DNA of 64,000 bases, taken from contig NZ_JACFAK010000004.1 of the NCBI RefSeq assembly GCF_014118685.1, forward strand, positions 1 through 64,000. Reading direction: 5' to 3'. The stretch is from Flaviflexus huanghaiensis (lineage in GTDB: Bacteria; Actinomycetota; Actinomycetes; Actinomycetales; Actinomycetaceae). The position numbers were made by a program, and so were the translations under genes. A model generated the notes under the pieces. The model had not been told where the DNA came from. It made no database searches and saw only the letters and a list, made by a program, of their open reading frames with translations. Shown here in pieces: positions 9,503 to 19,358 of the stretch; position 1 is the first letter of the stretch; each line of letters opens with the position of its first letter.

Positions 9503-11557
9503 GTGGATGACGAACGCTCGCCCGAGACCCGCCGGCCCGGCACTGTCGATGAGAATCAGGCTTACGATGCTGCCGACATCACGGTTCTTGAAGGCCTCGA
9601 AGCGGTCCGAAAAAGACCCGGTATGTACATCGGCTCGACAGGAGAGCGTGGCCTCCACCATCTCGTGTACGAGGTCGTCGACAACTCTGTTGACGAGGCT
9701 CTCGCCGGCTACTGCGACCACATCGAAGTGACTCTTCTCGAAGACGGCGGCGTTCAGGTTGTTGACAACGGCCGTGGTATTCCCGTCGCAATGCATCCGA
9801 CAGAAGGAAAGCCTGCTGTCGAAGTTGTCATGACGGTGCTGCACGCTGGCGGTAAGTTCGGTAACGGTGGCTACGCCGTGTCGGGTGGTCTTCACGGAGT
9901 CGGCGTCTCGGTTGTCAACGCGCTGTCCACCCGCATGGAGACGGAGATTAAGCGTGACGGTTCGTACTGGTCGATTAGCTACGAGAGCGGCGCTACGGTC
10001 GAGCCGTTGTCGCAGGGCATCCCAACCGACGAGACCGGCACGACTCAGACGTTCTGGCCGAACTCCAACATCTTTGAGACGGTCGACTTCGACTTCGAGA
10101 CCCTGCGCAAGCGCTTCCACCAGATGGCGTTCCTCAACAAGGGTCTGAGGATTACCCTCATGGATCACCGTCCCGAGGCGGTGCCGGAGGGCGATGAGGT
10201 CACCGGCGACAACGAGGGAACGTCCAACGACCCGATCATGGGTCACCGCGAGGTCTCTTACCGGTACGAGGGCGGTCTTCTCGACTACGTCAAGTTCCTC
10301 AACGGGATGAAGAAGGTTGAGCTCGTCCATCCCGACCCGATCTATTTCGAATCTGAGGATACGGAAAAGCAGATCTCGCTCGAGATCGCGATGCAGTGGA
10401 CCGGAGCCTATTCAGAGGCCATCCACACCTTCGCAAACACGATCAACACGACAGAGGGCGGCACTCACGAGGAGGGCTTCCGATCGGCTCTGACAACGAT
10501 CATCAACAAGTATGCGCGTGAGAAGAGCTTGCTCAAAGACAAAGACCCGAACCTCTCGGGTGAAGATGTCCGCGAGGGTCTGACAGCCGTGATCTCCGTC
10601 AAACTTGGTGAGCCGCAGTTCGAAGGTCAGACGAAGACGAAGCTTGGCAACACGGAAGCTCGTACGTTCGTTCAGCAGCAGACGTACCAGCAGCTAGCAG
10701 ACTGGTTTGATTCCCACCCGAGCGAAGCCAGAGACATCATCCGCAAGGCCACCCAGGCCTACCAGGCGAGGCTGGCAGCAAGGAAGGCGAGGGAGGCGAC
10801 GCGGCGCAAGTCCGTACTCGAGTCAGCATCGATGCCGGGCAAGCTCAAGGACTGCACTTCTCGCAATCCCGAAGAGTGCGAGATCTACATTGTCGAGGGT
10901 GACTCGGCAGGCGGGTCGGCGGTCAACGGTCGCGACCCCAAGCACCAGGCGATCCTTCCGATCAGGGGTAAAATCCTCAACGTTGAGAAGGCACGGCTCG
11001 ATCGGGCACTCTCATCCGATACGATCCAGTCCCTCGTCACGGCCTTCGGTACCGGTGTCGGTGAAGAGTTCGACCTCAGCCGGTTGCGGTACCACAAGAT
11101 CATCTTTATGGCCGACGCTGATGTCGACGGTCAGCACATCGCGACGCTCTTACTCACGCTCGTCTACCGCTACATGCGCCCACTCATCGAGGAGGGGCAC
11201 GTCTATTTGGCGATGCCGCCGCTATACAGGATCAAGTGGACGAACGCCCCGCACGACTACGTCTTCTCCGACAAGGAAAAGGATGAGGCTCTTGAGGCTG
11301 GCCGGGCGGCGGGAAAGCGGCTCCCGAAGGACAAGACGGTCGGCGCCGTCCAACGGTACAAGGGCCTGGGCGAGATGAATGACAGCGAACTGTGGGACAC
11401 AACGATGAACCCAGAGACACGCACCCTCAAACAGGTGGAGATCGGCGAAGCAGCCGCGACGGATGAGACGTTCTCAATCCTCATGGGCGAGGATGTCGAA
11501 TCCCGCAGGAGCTTCATCCAGCGCAACGCGCACGACGTGCGCTTCCTCGATATTTAA
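9503..11557 (+). CDS. gyrB: DNA gyrase subunit B
   Basis: A 684-residue ATPase subunit of gyrase, which introduces negative supercoils. The GHKL ATP site is present ([34 protein letters not shown]), followed by [12 protein letters not shown] with the key Lys, and the TOPRIM domain with EGDSAGGSA and the acidic DADVDG cluster. There is no intein. The GTG start has GAGGAG about 10 bases upstream. A possible -10 TAGAAT lies at 9376-9381 in the 159-base leader, without a convincing -35. gyrA follows after 8 bases. Confidence 0.98.
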   Translation: MDDERSPETRRPGTVDENQAYDAADITVLEGLEAVRKRPGMYIGSTGERGLHHLVYEVVDNSVDEALAGYCDHIEVTLLEDGGVQVVDNGRGIPVAMHPTEGKPAVEVVMTVLHAGGKFGNGGYAVSGGLHGVGVSVVNALSTRMETEIKRDGSYWSISYESGATVEPLSQGIPTDETGTTQTFWPNSNIFETVDFDFETLRKRFHQMAFLNKGLRITLMDHRPEAVPEGDEVTGDNEGTSNDPIMGHREVSYRYEGGLLDYVKFLNGMKKVELVHPDPIYFESEDTEKQISLEIAMQWTGAYSEAIHTFANTINTTEGGTHEEGFRSALTTIINKYAREKSLLKDKDPNLSGEDVREGLTAVISVKLGEPQFEGQTKTKLGNTEARTFVQQQTYQQLADWFDSHPSEARDIIRKATQAYQARLAARKAREATRRKSVLESASMPGKLKDCTSRNPEECEIYIVEGDSAGGSAVNGRDPKHQAILPIRGKILNVEKARLDRALSSDTIQSLVTAFGTGVGEEFDLSRLRYHKIIFMADADVDGQHIATLLLTLVYRYMRPLIEEGHVYLAMPPLYRIKWTNAPHDYVFSDKEKDEALEAGRAAGKRLPKDKTVGAVQRYKGLGEMNDSELWDTTMNPETRTLKQVEIGEAAATDETFSILMGEDVESRRSFIQRNAHDVRFLDI

Positions 11558-11565
11558 GGGCAGCA

Positions 11566-14181
11566 GTGAGCGAAGAAAACGAAGTCTACAACCACGGCGC
11601 AATCGTCGAGGTCGATCTCCAACGGGAGATGGAGAAGTCATACCTGGACTACTCGATGTCCGTCATCGTGGGCCGAGCACTGCCTGACGTTCGAGACGGG
11701 ATGAAGCCGGTCCACCGGCGCGTCATCTACGCGATGTGGGATGGCGGCTACCGGCCCACATCGTCGTTCTCGAAGTCGGCAAAGATTGTCGGCGACGTCA
11801 TGGGCCACTACCATCCGCACGGCGACTCGGCGATCTACGACACGATGGTTCGTCTCGTTCAACCGTGGTCGATGAGGTACCCGCTCGTCGCGGGCCAGGG
11901 CAACTTCGGTACGGCGGGTGACCTCGGAGCGGCAGCTCCGCGGTACACGGAGGCGCGGTTGGCGCCGCTCGCAGTCGAGATGGTCCGAGACATCGAGCAG
12001 GAGACGGTCGACTTCGAGCCGAACTACGACGGTTCGCTCATGGAGCCAACGGTCCTCACCGCTCGGTTCCCGAACCTGCTCGTCAACGGCTCCGAGGGCA
12101 TCGCTGTCGGCATGGCGACACGTATTCCGCCCCACAACCTCCGCGAGGTTGCCGCGGGTGCACAGTGGTTCCTTGAGAATCCGGATGTGTCGAAGGAGGA
12201 GCTACTCGCCCAGCTCATGCTCCGCGTTAAGGGTCCAGATTTCCCGAGCGGTGCAACAATCCTCGGTAAGAAGGGCATCGAAGACACGTACCGGACCGGC
12301 CGCGGCTCGATCCCCCAGCGGGCGGTCGTCGAGGTCGATGAGATCAATGGCCGCCAGTGCCTCGTCGTCACCGATCTGCCCTATCAGGTCAATCCTGACC
12401 GACTGCTCGAGAAGATGGTCGAGGGGATCAAAGAGGGGCGGCTACCCGGCATTGCCGACATCCGCGATGAGACGTCGGGTCGAGCTGGCCAGCGCATTGT
12501 CATTGTCCTTAAGAGGGATGCAGTAGCAAAAGTCGTTCTCAACAACCTGTACAAGCACACGCAGCTACAGAACAACTTCCCGGCCAACATGCTGGCCCTT
12601 GTCGACGGTGTCCCGCGCACTCTGTCACTCGACGGCTTCATCCGGCATTGGGTGAACCACCAGACCGAGGTCATCCAGCGACGAACGATCTTCCGCTTGC
12701 GCAAGGCGAAAGAGCTTCTCCATATTCTTACCGCCTACCTCAAAGCGCTCGACAATCTCGACGAGGTCATCGCCCTCATTCGGCGCTCGCCCACGGCCGA
12801 TGTGGCGCGCGAGGGTCTCATCGAGCTACTGGATATCGATGCTGAGCAGGCGAACGCGATTCTCTCTCTCCAGCTTCGCCGGCTTGCAGCGCTCGAACGC
12901 CAGAAGATCCTCGACGACTACGCGAAGGCGGAGGCCGAGGTGCTCGACTACGAGGACATCCTTGCCCGCCCCGAGCGGCAGCGATCGATCGTGTCTGGAG
13001 AGCTCGCGGAGATTGTCGACAAATATGGCGATGAGCGGCGAACGAAGATCCTTCCGTTTGATGGTGAGATGTCGGTCGAGGACCTCATCCCGGAAGAGGA
13101 TGTCGTCGTCACTGTCACCCGCGGCGGATTCACGAAGCGCACGAAGGTGTCTGAGTATCGCGCGCAACATCGTGGTGGCAAGGGCGTCCGCGGCGCCTCG
13201 CTTCGCGGCGATGACGTCATCGACCGCTTCGGTGTCGCCTCAACCCATGATTGGCATCTGTTCTTCACGAACCTCGGCCGTGTCTATCGGATCAAGGGGT
13301 ACGAGATTCCGGAAGGCGGCCGTGACTCGAAGGGCCAGCATGTTGCTAATCTCCTGGCGTTCCAGCCAGGCGAGCACATCGTCACCGCTCTCAACATTTC
13401 GTCCTACACGGATGCGGAGTACCTCGTCCTCGCCACTCAGGACGGACTCGTGAAAAAGACGAAGCTTGCCGAGTTCGACTCGCCGCGCGCGGGCGGTCTC
13501 ATCGCTATCAAGTTGCGTGATCACGTCGATGGTTCGACCGACCAGGTCGTTGCGGCACGTCTCGTTGACGACACCGATGAAGTGCTTCTTGTGTCGAAGA
13601 AGGGTCAGTCCATTCGCTTCAGCGCGGACGACGAGAGCCTCCGTCCGATGGGTCGAGCGACCTCCGGCGTGCGTGGCATGAGGTTCAGGGATGACGATTC
13701 CCTGCTGTCGATGGATGTCGTCCGCGATGACTGTGAAGTGTTTGTCGTCACCGAGGGCGGGTTTGCGAAGCGGACGTGCGTGTCCGAGTACCGCAGCCAG
13801 GGTCGCGGTGGTTTTGGCATCAAGGTCGCGAACCTCGTTGAAGAGCGCGGTGACCTCGTCGGCGCTCTCATCACGCAGCCAACGGATGAAGTGCTTGTCA
13901 TTATGAACTCCGGCAAGATCGTCCGCTCCGCTGTGTCAGAGGTGTCGTTGACGGGCCGCAATACGCAAGGCGTTATGTTTGCCAGGCCGGACGCGACCGA
14001 CAAGATCGTCGCCATCGCACGAAATGTCGAGAGCGTCGATCGGCTACCTGGTGACAGTGCGGAATCAGCTCCGTCAGCATCCGATGCGGCGCCGGATCCG
14101 CAGATTCGGCCCGAACAGGACGTCGAGCCGGAAGATGGTGCGGTACCGTCTGACGTAGACCAAGCCGACGACGAGGACTGA
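11566..14181 (+). CDS. gyrA: DNA gyrase subunit A
   Basis: An 871-residue breakage-reunion subunit of gyrase. The catalytic Tyr is Tyr127 in APRYTEARL. The quinolone-resistance region [11 protein letters not shown] carries Ser88 and Asp92, matching Ser83 and Asp87 of E. coli, so the sequence looks wild type for quinolone susceptibility. The C-terminal beta-pinwheel repeats follow, with a GyrA box [10 protein letters not shown] near residue 530. The last 50 residues form an acidic, low-complexity tail. The start is GTG. The DUF3566 gene begins 2 bases after the stop. Confidence 0.98.
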   Translation: MSEENEVYNHGAIVEVDLQREMEKSYLDYSMSVIVGRALPDVRDGMKPVHRRVIYAMWDGGYRPTSSFSKSAKIVGDVMGHYHPHGDSAIYDTMVRLVQPWSMRYPLVAGQGNFGTAGDLGAAAPRYTEARLAPLAVEMVRDIEQETVDFEPNYDGSLMEPTVLTARFPNLLVNGSEGIAVGMATRIPPHNLREVAAGAQWFLENPDVSKEELLAQLMLRVKGPDFPSGATILGKKGIEDTYRTGRGSIPQRAVVEVDEINGRQCLVVTDLPYQVNPDRLLEKMVEGIKEGRLPGIADIRDETSGRAGQRIVIVLKRDAVAKVVLNNLYKHTQLQNNFPANMLALVDGVPRTLSLDGFIRHWVNHQTEVIQRRTIFRLRKAKELLHILTAYLKALDNLDEVIALIRRSPTADVAREGLIELLDIDAEQANAILSLQLRRLAALERQKILDDYAKAEAEVLDYEDILARPERQRSIVSGELAEIVDKYGDERRTKILPFDGEMSVEDLIPEEDVVVTVTRGGFTKRTKVSEYRAQHRGGKGVRGASLRGDDVIDRFGVASTHDWHLFFTNLGRVYRIKGYEIPEGGRDSKGQHVANLLAFQPGEHIVTALNISSYTDAEYLVLATQDGLVKKTKLAEFDSPRAGGLIAIKLRDHVDGSTDQVVAARLVDDTDEVLLVSKKGQSIRFSADDESLRPMGRATSGVRGMRFRDDDSLLSMDVVRDDCEVFVVTEGGFAKRTCVSEYRSQGRGGFGIKVANLVEERGDLVGALITQPTDEVLVIMNSGKIVRSAVSEVSLTGRNTQGVMFARPDATDKIVAIARNVESVDRLPGDSAESAPSASDAAPDPQIRPEQDVEPEDGAVPSDVDQADDED

Positions 14182-14183
14182 GA

Positions 14184-14609
14184 GTGATGAGCATCGACGT
14201 AACGAAGAAGCCCGAGGGACGCGAAGCCGACCCGGACCGGACCCGCCCCGGCATCCGCCGCGCTCACATGACGATCTCGAGGATCGACCCATGGTCGGCC
14301 CTCAAGGTTTCTTTCCTCCTCGCGGTGGGGCTCGGCATCATGATCGTGGTTTCCGCGATCGTCCTGTGGATGGTCTTCGACGCGATGAATGTCTTCGCCT
14401 CGGTTCGTGATCTTCTTGAGACACTCGGTTCGGAACCGCTGCTCGAGCTCATGCAGTACCTGGAGTTCGGACGGGTCGTCTCTTTCTCCATCATCGTGGC
14501 TGTCATCGACATCGTTCTTTTCACGTTCCTTGGCGGAATTATGGCGATCCTTTACAACGTCATCGCCATGCTCGTCGGCGGCACTCACATCACCATCACC
14601 GATGAGTGA
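14184..14609 (+). CDS. DUF3566 membrane protein
   Basis: A protein of 141 residues counting from GTG 14184, or 140 from the adjacent ATG at 14187. It has a charged N-terminus of about 45 residues and two hydrophobic segments (LLAVGLGIMIVVSAIVLWMV and the region from IIVAVIDIVLFTF to about residue 130). DUF3566 proteins are nearly always found directly after gyrA in Actinomycetota; they are membrane proteins of no established function. The neighbourhood here is exactly that. Cotranscription with gyrBA is likely because only 2 bases separate the genes. Confidence 0.88.
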   Translation: MMSIDVTKKPEGREADPDRTRPGIRRAHMTISRIDPWSALKVSFLLAVGLGIMIVVSAIVLWMVFDAMNVFASVRDLLETLGSEPLLELMQYLEFGRVVSFSIIVAVIDIVLFTFLGGIMAILYNVIAMLVGGTHITITDE

Positions 14610-14677
14610 GTGCTCATCACCGCTCTCCGAGGAAAGTTGTTCTGCGAGAAGAATCACGGTATGATAACGGAAGAGCC

Positions 14678-14710
14678 GTGGCCGTCAGTTGAATTTATCC
14701 TGGCGGCCAC
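14678..14710. terminator. Hairpin after DUF3566, terminator candidate
   Basis: Arms GTGGCCGTCAG (14678-14688) and CTGGCGGCCAC (14700-14710) pair over 11 positions with one G-T wobble around an 11-base AT-rich loop. It lies between the gyrBA-DUF3566 unit and the tRNA-Ile promoter, a sensible place for transcription to end. There is no downstream T-run, so intrinsic termination is uncertain. Confidence 0.45.
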
Positions 14711-14749
14711 GATGCATGTAAGTGTCGGGAGGCTCACGGCCTGGCGGTT

Positions 14750-14778
14750 TTGTTGCTAAGCGGGGCTTGAGTTAACCT
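14750..14778 (+). promoter_or_regulatory. Promoter candidate for tRNA-Ile
   Basis: TTGTTG (14750-14755) is separated by 17 bases from TAACCT (14773-14778). This spacing is ideal for a sigma-70-type promoter and would start transcription about 20 bases before the mature tRNA-Ile. The -10 is a moderate match. Confidence 0.45.
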
Positions 14779-14806
14779 TATTTGGCACGCTCCCGGAGCG
14801 TACAGA

Positions 14807-14880
14807 GGGCCTATAGCTCAGTCGGTTAGAGCGCTTCCCTGATAAGGAAGAGGTCGCTGGTTCGAGTCCAGCTAGGCCCA
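14807..14880 (+). tRNA. tRNA-Ile (anticodon GAT)
   Basis: A 74-base cloverleaf. The acceptor arms GGGCCTA and TAGGCCC pair fully, with discriminator A. The D-arm is GCTCAGTCGGTTAGAGC. The anticodon loop CTGATAA reads GAT in the stem TTCCC/GGAAG, and the T-arm contains GGTTCGAGTCC. CCA is not encoded. It is the first of the tRNA-Ile, DLW-39, tRNA-Ala trio common downstream of gyrA in this phylum. Confidence 0.98.
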
Positions 14881-14900
14881 CACCCAACTGATTGGTAGAT

Positions 14901-15026
14901 ATGAAGAAGTTCATCATCGTCCTCCTCGCAAGTGGTCTCGGCTACGTGGCATGGCTGAAGATTGCGGCGGACCGTGCCAATCAGGCAATATGGGAACAGG
15001 TCGCGGATCCAGTTCCGACGATCTAG
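14901..15026 (+). CDS. DLW-39 family small membrane-associated protein
   Basis: A 41-residue protein starting MKKFIIVLLASGLGYVAW and ending EQVADPVPTI. It has one N-terminal hydrophobic segment and a short charged tail matching the DLW-39 family, whose members lie between tRNA-Ile and tRNA-Ala downstream of gyrA in Actinomycetota. The family's usual DLW triplet reads AIW here. The function is unknown. Its TAG stop ends at 15026, which is also the first base of the tRNA-Ala acceptor stem. Confidence 0.82.
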   Translation: MKKFIIVLLASGLGYVAWLKIAADRANQAIWEQVADPVPTI

Positions 15027-15098
15027 GGGCTATGGCGCAATTGGTAGCGCATCTGCTTTGCAAGCAGAGGGTTCGGGGTTCGAGTCCCCGTGGCTCCA
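15026..15098 (+). tRNA. tRNA-Ala (anticodon TGC)
   Basis: A 73-base cloverleaf. Acceptor arms GGGGCTA and TGGCTCC pair with one G-T wobble and discriminator A. The D-arm is GCGCAATTGGTAGCGC. The anticodon loop TTTGCAA reads TGC, in the stem CTGC/GCAG, and the T-arm is GGGTTCGAGTCCC-like. CCA is not encoded. The first G is shared with the stop codon of the DLW-39 gene, so the mRNA and pre-tRNA cannot both survive intact from one transcript once RNase P has cut. Confidence 0.97.
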
Positions 15099-15104
15099 CA
15101 ATGG

Positions 15105-15126
15105 GCGCGGCACTTCGGTGCCGCGC
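15105..15126 (+). terminator. Terminator after tRNA-Ala
   Basis: A perfect 9-bp stem GCGCGGCAC/GTGCCGCGC closes the very stable TTCG tetraloop, starting 7 bases after tRNA-Ala. It is followed by TTCGTCGTATT, with T-rich character but no long T-run. It is very likely the 3' end of the tRNA transcript. The next 222 bases up to the ABC operon hold no gene that I can support. Confidence 0.75.
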
Positions 15127-15348
15127 TTCGTCGTATTCGCGTTCCCTTGCCCAGCAGCGTGTTGGCCGGCAATTGTGGCCGCATATTCGAGGCGCGCAAG
15201 AGATTGTTTTGTCGGCACCGTGGGGCGTGTGGAGGCGTTGGCGCGGGTCCTCATCGCAACTGCGACCCGGCGTCCACGTGACGGACGTTATAGTCGGAGT
15301 CTAGTTTGCCGCTAAAGTTGGTATTACCGAACCTAGTGAGGTCCGCGC

Positions 15349-16158
15349 ATGATCGAGTTCCGTAACGTGGGGAAGACGTACCCCGATGGCACTGTTGCCG
15401 TCGACAGTTTTACCTACACGGTCGGAGATGGCCGCGTTGTCGCCCTCGTGGGGTCGTCTGGCTCCGGTAAAACGACTCTCCTTCGTATGGTCAACCGCAT
15501 GGTTGAGCCCACGAAGGGCCAGGTGCTTGTTGATGGTGAGGACGTTGCAACGGTCGGCCGGGTCGCGCTGCGGCGGTCCATTGGCTACGTGCTCCAAGCT
15601 GGGGGTCTCCTGCCGCACCGTACGGTCATCGACAACGTCGCGACCGTGCCGGTTCTTCAAGGCGTGAACAAAAAAGAGGCCCGGGCGGCGGCAGCTGAGC
15701 TCCTCGAGCGCGTGGGTCTGAGTGTCGCAATGGGACGGCGCTATCCAGCCCAGCTGTCAGGTGGTCAGCAGCAGCGGGTCGGAGTCGCCCGCGCGCTCGC
15801 TGGTGATCCGAAGCTCCTTCTCATGGACGAGCCATTCGGCGCCGTCGATCCGATTGTGCGCCGCGACCTTCAGGACGAGCTAAGGCGGCTTCAGCGCGAG
15901 ATCGGCAAAACAATCGTCCTCGTTACCCATGACATCGACGAAGCATTTAACGTCGCTCACGAGGTGGTTCTCCTGCGGCAGGGCGGCGTCATCGCCCAGT
16001 CAGGAACGCCCCAAGAGATCTTTGCGAAGCCGAAGGACGACTACGTCCGGGACTTTATCGGTGCCGACCGAGCTGACCGGAAATTCTCGGTCCATGAGGT
16101 TAATGGCAGCAGGATCATCGTCGATGGAGATGGTCGACCGGCGGGGCTGTTGCAATGA
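15349..16158 (+). CDS. Osmoprotectant/glycine betaine ABC transporter ATP-binding protein
   Basis: A 269-residue ABC ATPase of the OpuCA/ProV type, which powers uptake of betaine, choline, carnitine or related osmolytes. Walker A is GSSGSGKTTLLRM (about residues 37-49), the signature is LSGGQQQRVGVARAL, Walker B is LLLMDEPFGAVDP, and the H-loop is VTHDIDEA. Many OpuCA proteins carry C-terminal CBS domains that sense ionic strength; here the protein ends about 30 residues after the ATPase core, so none is present. It is the first gene of a four-gene operon in which each junction overlaps by four bases. The start has an upstream GAGG. Confidence 0.93.
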   Translation: MIEFRNVGKTYPDGTVAVDSFTYTVGDGRVVALVGSSGSGKTTLLRMVNRMVEPTKGQVLVDGEDVATVGRVALRRSIGYVLQAGGLLPHRTVIDNVATVPVLQGVNKKEARAAAAELLERVGLSVAMGRRYPAQLSGGQQQRVGVARALAGDPKLLLMDEPFGAVDPIVRRDLQDELRRLQREIGKTIVLVTHDIDEAFNVAHEVVLLRQGGVIAQSGTPQEIFAKPKDDYVRDFIGADRADRKFSVHEVNGSRIIVDGDGRPAGLLQ

Positions 16159-16802
16159 CATGGCTGTCACACTCGTGGGGACGAATTGGCGAGCTCCTGC
16201 TCACCCACCTATCGATTGCCATCCCGCCAATTTTCTTCTCCATTCTCATCGCCGTGCCGATCGGCCGTTTGGCGTTCCGTCACCCGCGAATAGGCGGGCC
16301 GCTTCTCTCAGCGGCGACGCTCCTGTACGCGATCCCAGCTTTGCCTCTCCTCATCGTCATCCCTGTCATCTTCGGCACGAGCCTTCGGTCACCCTCGACT
16401 ATCATCATCGCGCTCACCGCATACGGGGTCGCCCTGCTCGTGCGTAGCGCTGCAGATGGCTTTGCATCGGTGGAGCCGACTGTTCGGGAATCAGCAACGG
16501 CAGTGGGGTACTCGACGAGGCAAATGCTGTGGATGGTTGACTTGCCGCTCGCTACCCCCGTTATCGTCTCCGGTATTCGAGTTGTCACAGTCAGCACCAT
16601 GGGCTTGACGACGATCGGAGCGCTCGTTGGCATCTCGAGCCTCGGAAGCCTCTTTACGGATGGGTTTCAGCGTGCCATTCCCGCTTCTGTCGTCACCGGT
16701 ATCGTCCTGACCGTGGCAGTCGCCCTCGTCCTCGATGGTCTCGTTCAATTTGTTGGGCAACGAATCACCCCGTGGACTAAAGTCATGGCGGCGAAGGCAT
16801 GA
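16155..16802 (+). CDS. Osmoprotectant ABC transporter permease
   Basis: A 215-residue inner-membrane permease with about six hydrophobic segments and the MetI/BPD_transp_1 coupling region ESATAVGYSTRQMLWMVDLPLA (EAA-like loop near residues 115-135). It would form a heterodimer with the next gene product in an OpuCB/OpuCD-type channel. It overlaps the ATPase gene upstream and the second permease downstream by four bases each. Confidence 0.92.
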   Translation: MTWLSHSWGRIGELLLTHLSIAIPPIFFSILIAVPIGRLAFRHPRIGGPLLSAATLLYAIPALPLLIVIPVIFGTSLRSPSTIIIALTAYGVALLVRSAADGFASVEPTVRESATAVGYSTRQMLWMVDLPLATPVIVSGIRVVTVSTMGLTTIGALVGISSLGSLFTDGFQRAIPASVVTGIVLTVAVALVLDGLVQFVGQRITPWTKVMAAKA

Positions 16803-17485
16803 TCGTCGAGGACACGTTCGCGTGGCTGGCCGACGCCAGCCGCTGGTCGGGACCGGGGAGCATCCCCCAACGCCTCGTCGAACACATCGGTATCACGTTC
16901 CTCGTCGTTCTCATTGCCGCCCTCATCGCCATCCCCATCGGCATCCTTGTCGGCCACGCACGGAAAGGCAGGGCCGTCGTTGTTAGTACCGCCGGCGCAC
17001 TCCGCGCTATCCCGTCTCTTGGCCTGCTGACGCTTGCTGGCCTCTATCTGGGGATCGGGCTCAAGGCGCCGATTATTGCCCTCATCGTCCTTGCCATTCC
17101 GTCCCTTCTCGCTGGGGCTTATGCCGGGGTCGAGTCCGTCGAGCAGGGGACGGTCGATGCGGCACGGGCGATCGGGATGAGTGAACGCCAAATCATCACG
17201 CGGGTCGAGCTCCCGCTCGCATCCCCCGTGATCATCGGCGGGATTAGGGCAGCGACGCTCCAGGTCGTCGCGACCGCGACACTGGCCGCTTATGTCTCCG
17301 ACTACGGGCTGGGAAGATACGTCTTCGCCGGCCTGAAAGGAGGCGACTATTCGCCAATGCTTGGGGGCGCTATTCTCGTCTCCATCCTCGCCATCCTCCT
17401 AGAAGTGATCCTCGCAGGTGTGCATTATGCCTCCCGCAGGCTCTCTGATCCGGCAAGTACAGCAACCGCAAAGGGAATATTATGA
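16799..17485 (+). CDS. Osmoprotectant ABC transporter permease
   Basis: The second permease of the system, 228 residues, with the coupling region VDAARAIGMSERQIITRVELPLA around residues 118-140 and the hydrophobic pattern of OpuCD/YehY-like proteins. It is related to but clearly distinct from the upstream permease, as expected for a heterodimeric channel. The start (ATG in ATGA) overlaps the previous stop by four bases, and its own stop overlaps the binding-protein gene. Confidence 0.92.
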   Translation: MIVEDTFAWLADASRWSGPGSIPQRLVEHIGITFLVVLIAALIAIPIGILVGHARKGRAVVVSTAGALRAIPSLGLLTLAGLYLGIGLKAPIIALIVLAIPSLLAGAYAGVESVEQGTVDAARAIGMSERQIITRVELPLASPVIIGGIRAATLQVVATATLAAYVSDYGLGRYVFAGLKGGDYSPMLGGAILVSILAILLEVILAGVHYASRRLSDPASTATAKGIL

Positions 17486-18372
17486 GACGCATCATCGCCA
17501 TGGCAGCAGCACTAGGGCTTGGCCTCGCCGCCTGTTCGGACGACGACCCTCTGGACTCCGGGGAGGAGCAGCAGTCCGCTGCCATTGTCATTGGCTCCCA
17601 GGATTATTACTCGAACGAAATCATCGCCGAAATCTACGCCCAGGCTCTCGAGGCCGAAGGCTTTGACGTGGAGCGTGACTTCCGAATTGGCCAGCGGGAG
17701 GCCTATATCCCCGACATCGAATCTGGTGCCATCGATCTGTTCCCCGAGTATTCAGGACCGCTCTTGCGTCACTGGGAGGGGGAAACCGATGTTCGGCAGG
17801 CCGACGAGGTGCATGACGCACTGAAGAGCGCCGCGCCCGATGGCATCCGCATTCTCGACTACTCTGCCGCAACCGATCAGGACGCGTACTTCGTGACCTC
17901 CGAGTTCGCAGAGGAATGGGATCTTGAGTCGCTGGCCGACCTCGCAAACGTTGACGAGCAGGTCATCATCGGCGGCAACTCTGAGCTTGAGACGAGGCCA
18001 AACGGGCCCCAGGGACTCAAGGAGTTCTACGGCATCGACGTCGGTTTTACTCCGATTGAAGATGGTGGGGGTCAGCTGACCGTCAACGCGCTGGAAGCAG
18101 GCGACATTCAGATGGCGCTGATCTACACGGCAGACCCGAAGATCGCCGATCTCGACATCGTCATGCTTGAGGACACGGAGAACATGTTCCTCGCCTCCCA
18201 TGTCGTCCCGATCGCGTCAGAGAATGTCGATGAACGAGCGGAGGAGATCATCAACAAGATCAGCGCTGCTATGGATACGGATGCTCTCGTTGCGCTCAAC
18301 GCCCGGTCCGTCAACGAGCAGTTGCCCGCCTCGACGATCGCGGCCGACTGGCTAGCAGAGCAGGACTTCTAA
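17482..18372 (+). CDS. Osmoprotectant ABC transporter substrate-binding lipoprotein
   Basis: A 296-residue OpuAC-type binding protein. The N-terminus MRRIIAMAAALGLGLAAC is a lipoprotein signal with lipobox LAAC, so the mature protein is lipid-anchored outside the membrane. The OpuAC domain includes IGSQDYYSNEIIAEIYAQ near residue 36 and AIDLFPEYSGPLL near residue 85. The cage of aromatic residues that normally binds quaternary amines cannot be assigned from sequence alone, so the exact substrate (betaine, choline, carnitine, ectoine) is open. A strong terminator follows. Confidence 0.92.
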   Translation: MRRIIAMAAALGLGLAACSDDDPLDSGEEQQSAAIVIGSQDYYSNEIIAEIYAQALEAEGFDVERDFRIGQREAYIPDIESGAIDLFPEYSGPLLRHWEGETDVRQADEVHDALKSAAPDGIRILDYSAATDQDAYFVTSEFAEEWDLESLADLANVDEQVIIGGNSELETRPNGPQGLKEFYGIDVGFTPIEDGGGQLTVNALEAGDIQMALIYTADPKIADLDIVMLEDTENMFLASHVVPIASENVDERAEEIINKISAAMDTDALVALNARSVNEQLPASTIAADWLAEQDF

Positions 18373-18389
18373 GACCTAGCGAAGAGTGC

Positions 18390-18425
18390 AAAAGAGGAGA
18401 CCCGAACAATCGGGTCTCCTCTTTT
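18390..18425. terminator. Bidirectional rho-independent terminator
   Basis: Arms AAAAGAGGAGACCCG and CGGGTCTCCTCTTTT pair perfectly over 15 bases with a 6-base loop. The A- and T-tracts let it work in both directions. It separates the osmoprotectant operon from the convergent gene at 18433-19209. Confidence 0.95.
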
Positions 18426-18432
18426 GTTCTGC

Positions 18433-19209
18433 TTATCGGTTGTCCGGCTTGCCGAGATCCGACTCGCGATCGGCGTCAGATAGTCCTGCCTGAGCCGCGG
18501 CCTCTGCCTCGCTCAGTGGGGGAGTATCAACGTTCTCGCCCTGAACTGGATCGTTAACGGCGGCCTGTGCCTCGGCCACCGGGTCAACTGGAGCTGGCGG
18601 CGTCTGAGGCGCGGCCGCACGAGTTGCGGCATCTTCAGCGGCGATGTCCTCCCAGTAGGCCTCCGCCCACGGGTCCTCGACAGGCTGGCTCCGCTTCCAC
18701 ACGACGTAGCCGATTCCGGCCGCGGAGGCGGCGACGATGACCCAGCCGAAGCGCATGCGGCGCTTCTTCTTTGGTTCGGGAGTGGTCGTCAGTGCCTTCG
18801 TCGAGGCTGCTGAGATCGCCTGTGCCCGACTCATGAGATCGCCGTCTTTAGCGGCCTCCTCGCGGGCCGCTTCAGCTGCTGCTCGTAGTCGGGGAAGGTA
18901 TTCGTGCTCCCACATGTCACCCGCGTGATGGGTAGCGTCCTGCGCCTTGCGGGAGGCGGTCTCAATCTTCGGTGCAGCCCATTTCGCGCCGCGGTCTGCG
19001 TAACGCTTAGCCTGCTTGCTCGCCCGCGTTGCGTACACGTTTGCTTCGCTACCGGCCTTCTCAGCGACATGCTTCGCGTGCTCGCCGAGGCTTCCCGCAC
19101 GAGTGCCGAGCAACTCAGCCCACTCGCTCGCCTGGCGGCTGATCACTTCTCCCAATTCCCCAGTCTGGGATTTCGCCAGCTCTGGAGCGCTCTTCTTCTT
19201 GCCGAACAT
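18433..19209 (-). CDS. Hypothetical membrane-anchored coiled-coil protein
   Basis: A 258-residue protein I cannot assign with confidence. It starts MFGKKKSAPELAKSQTG, has a long Ala/Lys/Glu-rich region that looks helical (about residues 20-145), one transmembrane segment (FGWVIVAASAAGIGYVVW, about residues 150-167), and an acidic, Ala/Pro-rich tail of about 85 residues. Small proteins of similar design occur next to the cyclophilin and rhomboid genes in other Actinomycetota (the DUF5324 type in Streptomyces), but that relation is a guess. GGAGGTG lies 6 bases before the ATG. Confidence 0.7.
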   Translation of the reverse strand: MFGKKKSAPELAKSQTGELGEVISRQASEWAELLGTRAGSLGEHAKHVAEKAGSEANVYATRASKQAKRYADRGAKWAAPKIETASRKAQDATHHAGDMWEHEYLPRLRAAAEAAREEAAKDGDLMSRAQAISAASTKALTTTPEPKKKRRMRFGWVIVAASAAGIGYVVWKRSQPVEDPWAEAYWEDIAAEDAATRAAAPQTPPAPVDPVAEAQAAVNDPVQGENVDTPPLSEAEAAAQAGLSDADRESDLGKPDNR

Positions 19210-19358
19210 TCGACACCTCCATGTGGATGGTACTAACTCAATGAAGTCTATCTCTCATCAAACACCTCTGCTGGCCTTGCGGAAAGTTGGGTGGCAAATA
19301 CGCCGCTGGCGCAAGGAGATGTTGGGCGCGGGGCCTGTTCAATGGGAAGATAGTCGAC

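Noticed and set aside
11821-11841. Possible quinolone-resistance change in gyrA
   Set aside because: Ser88 and Asp92 are the wild-type residues at the key positions.
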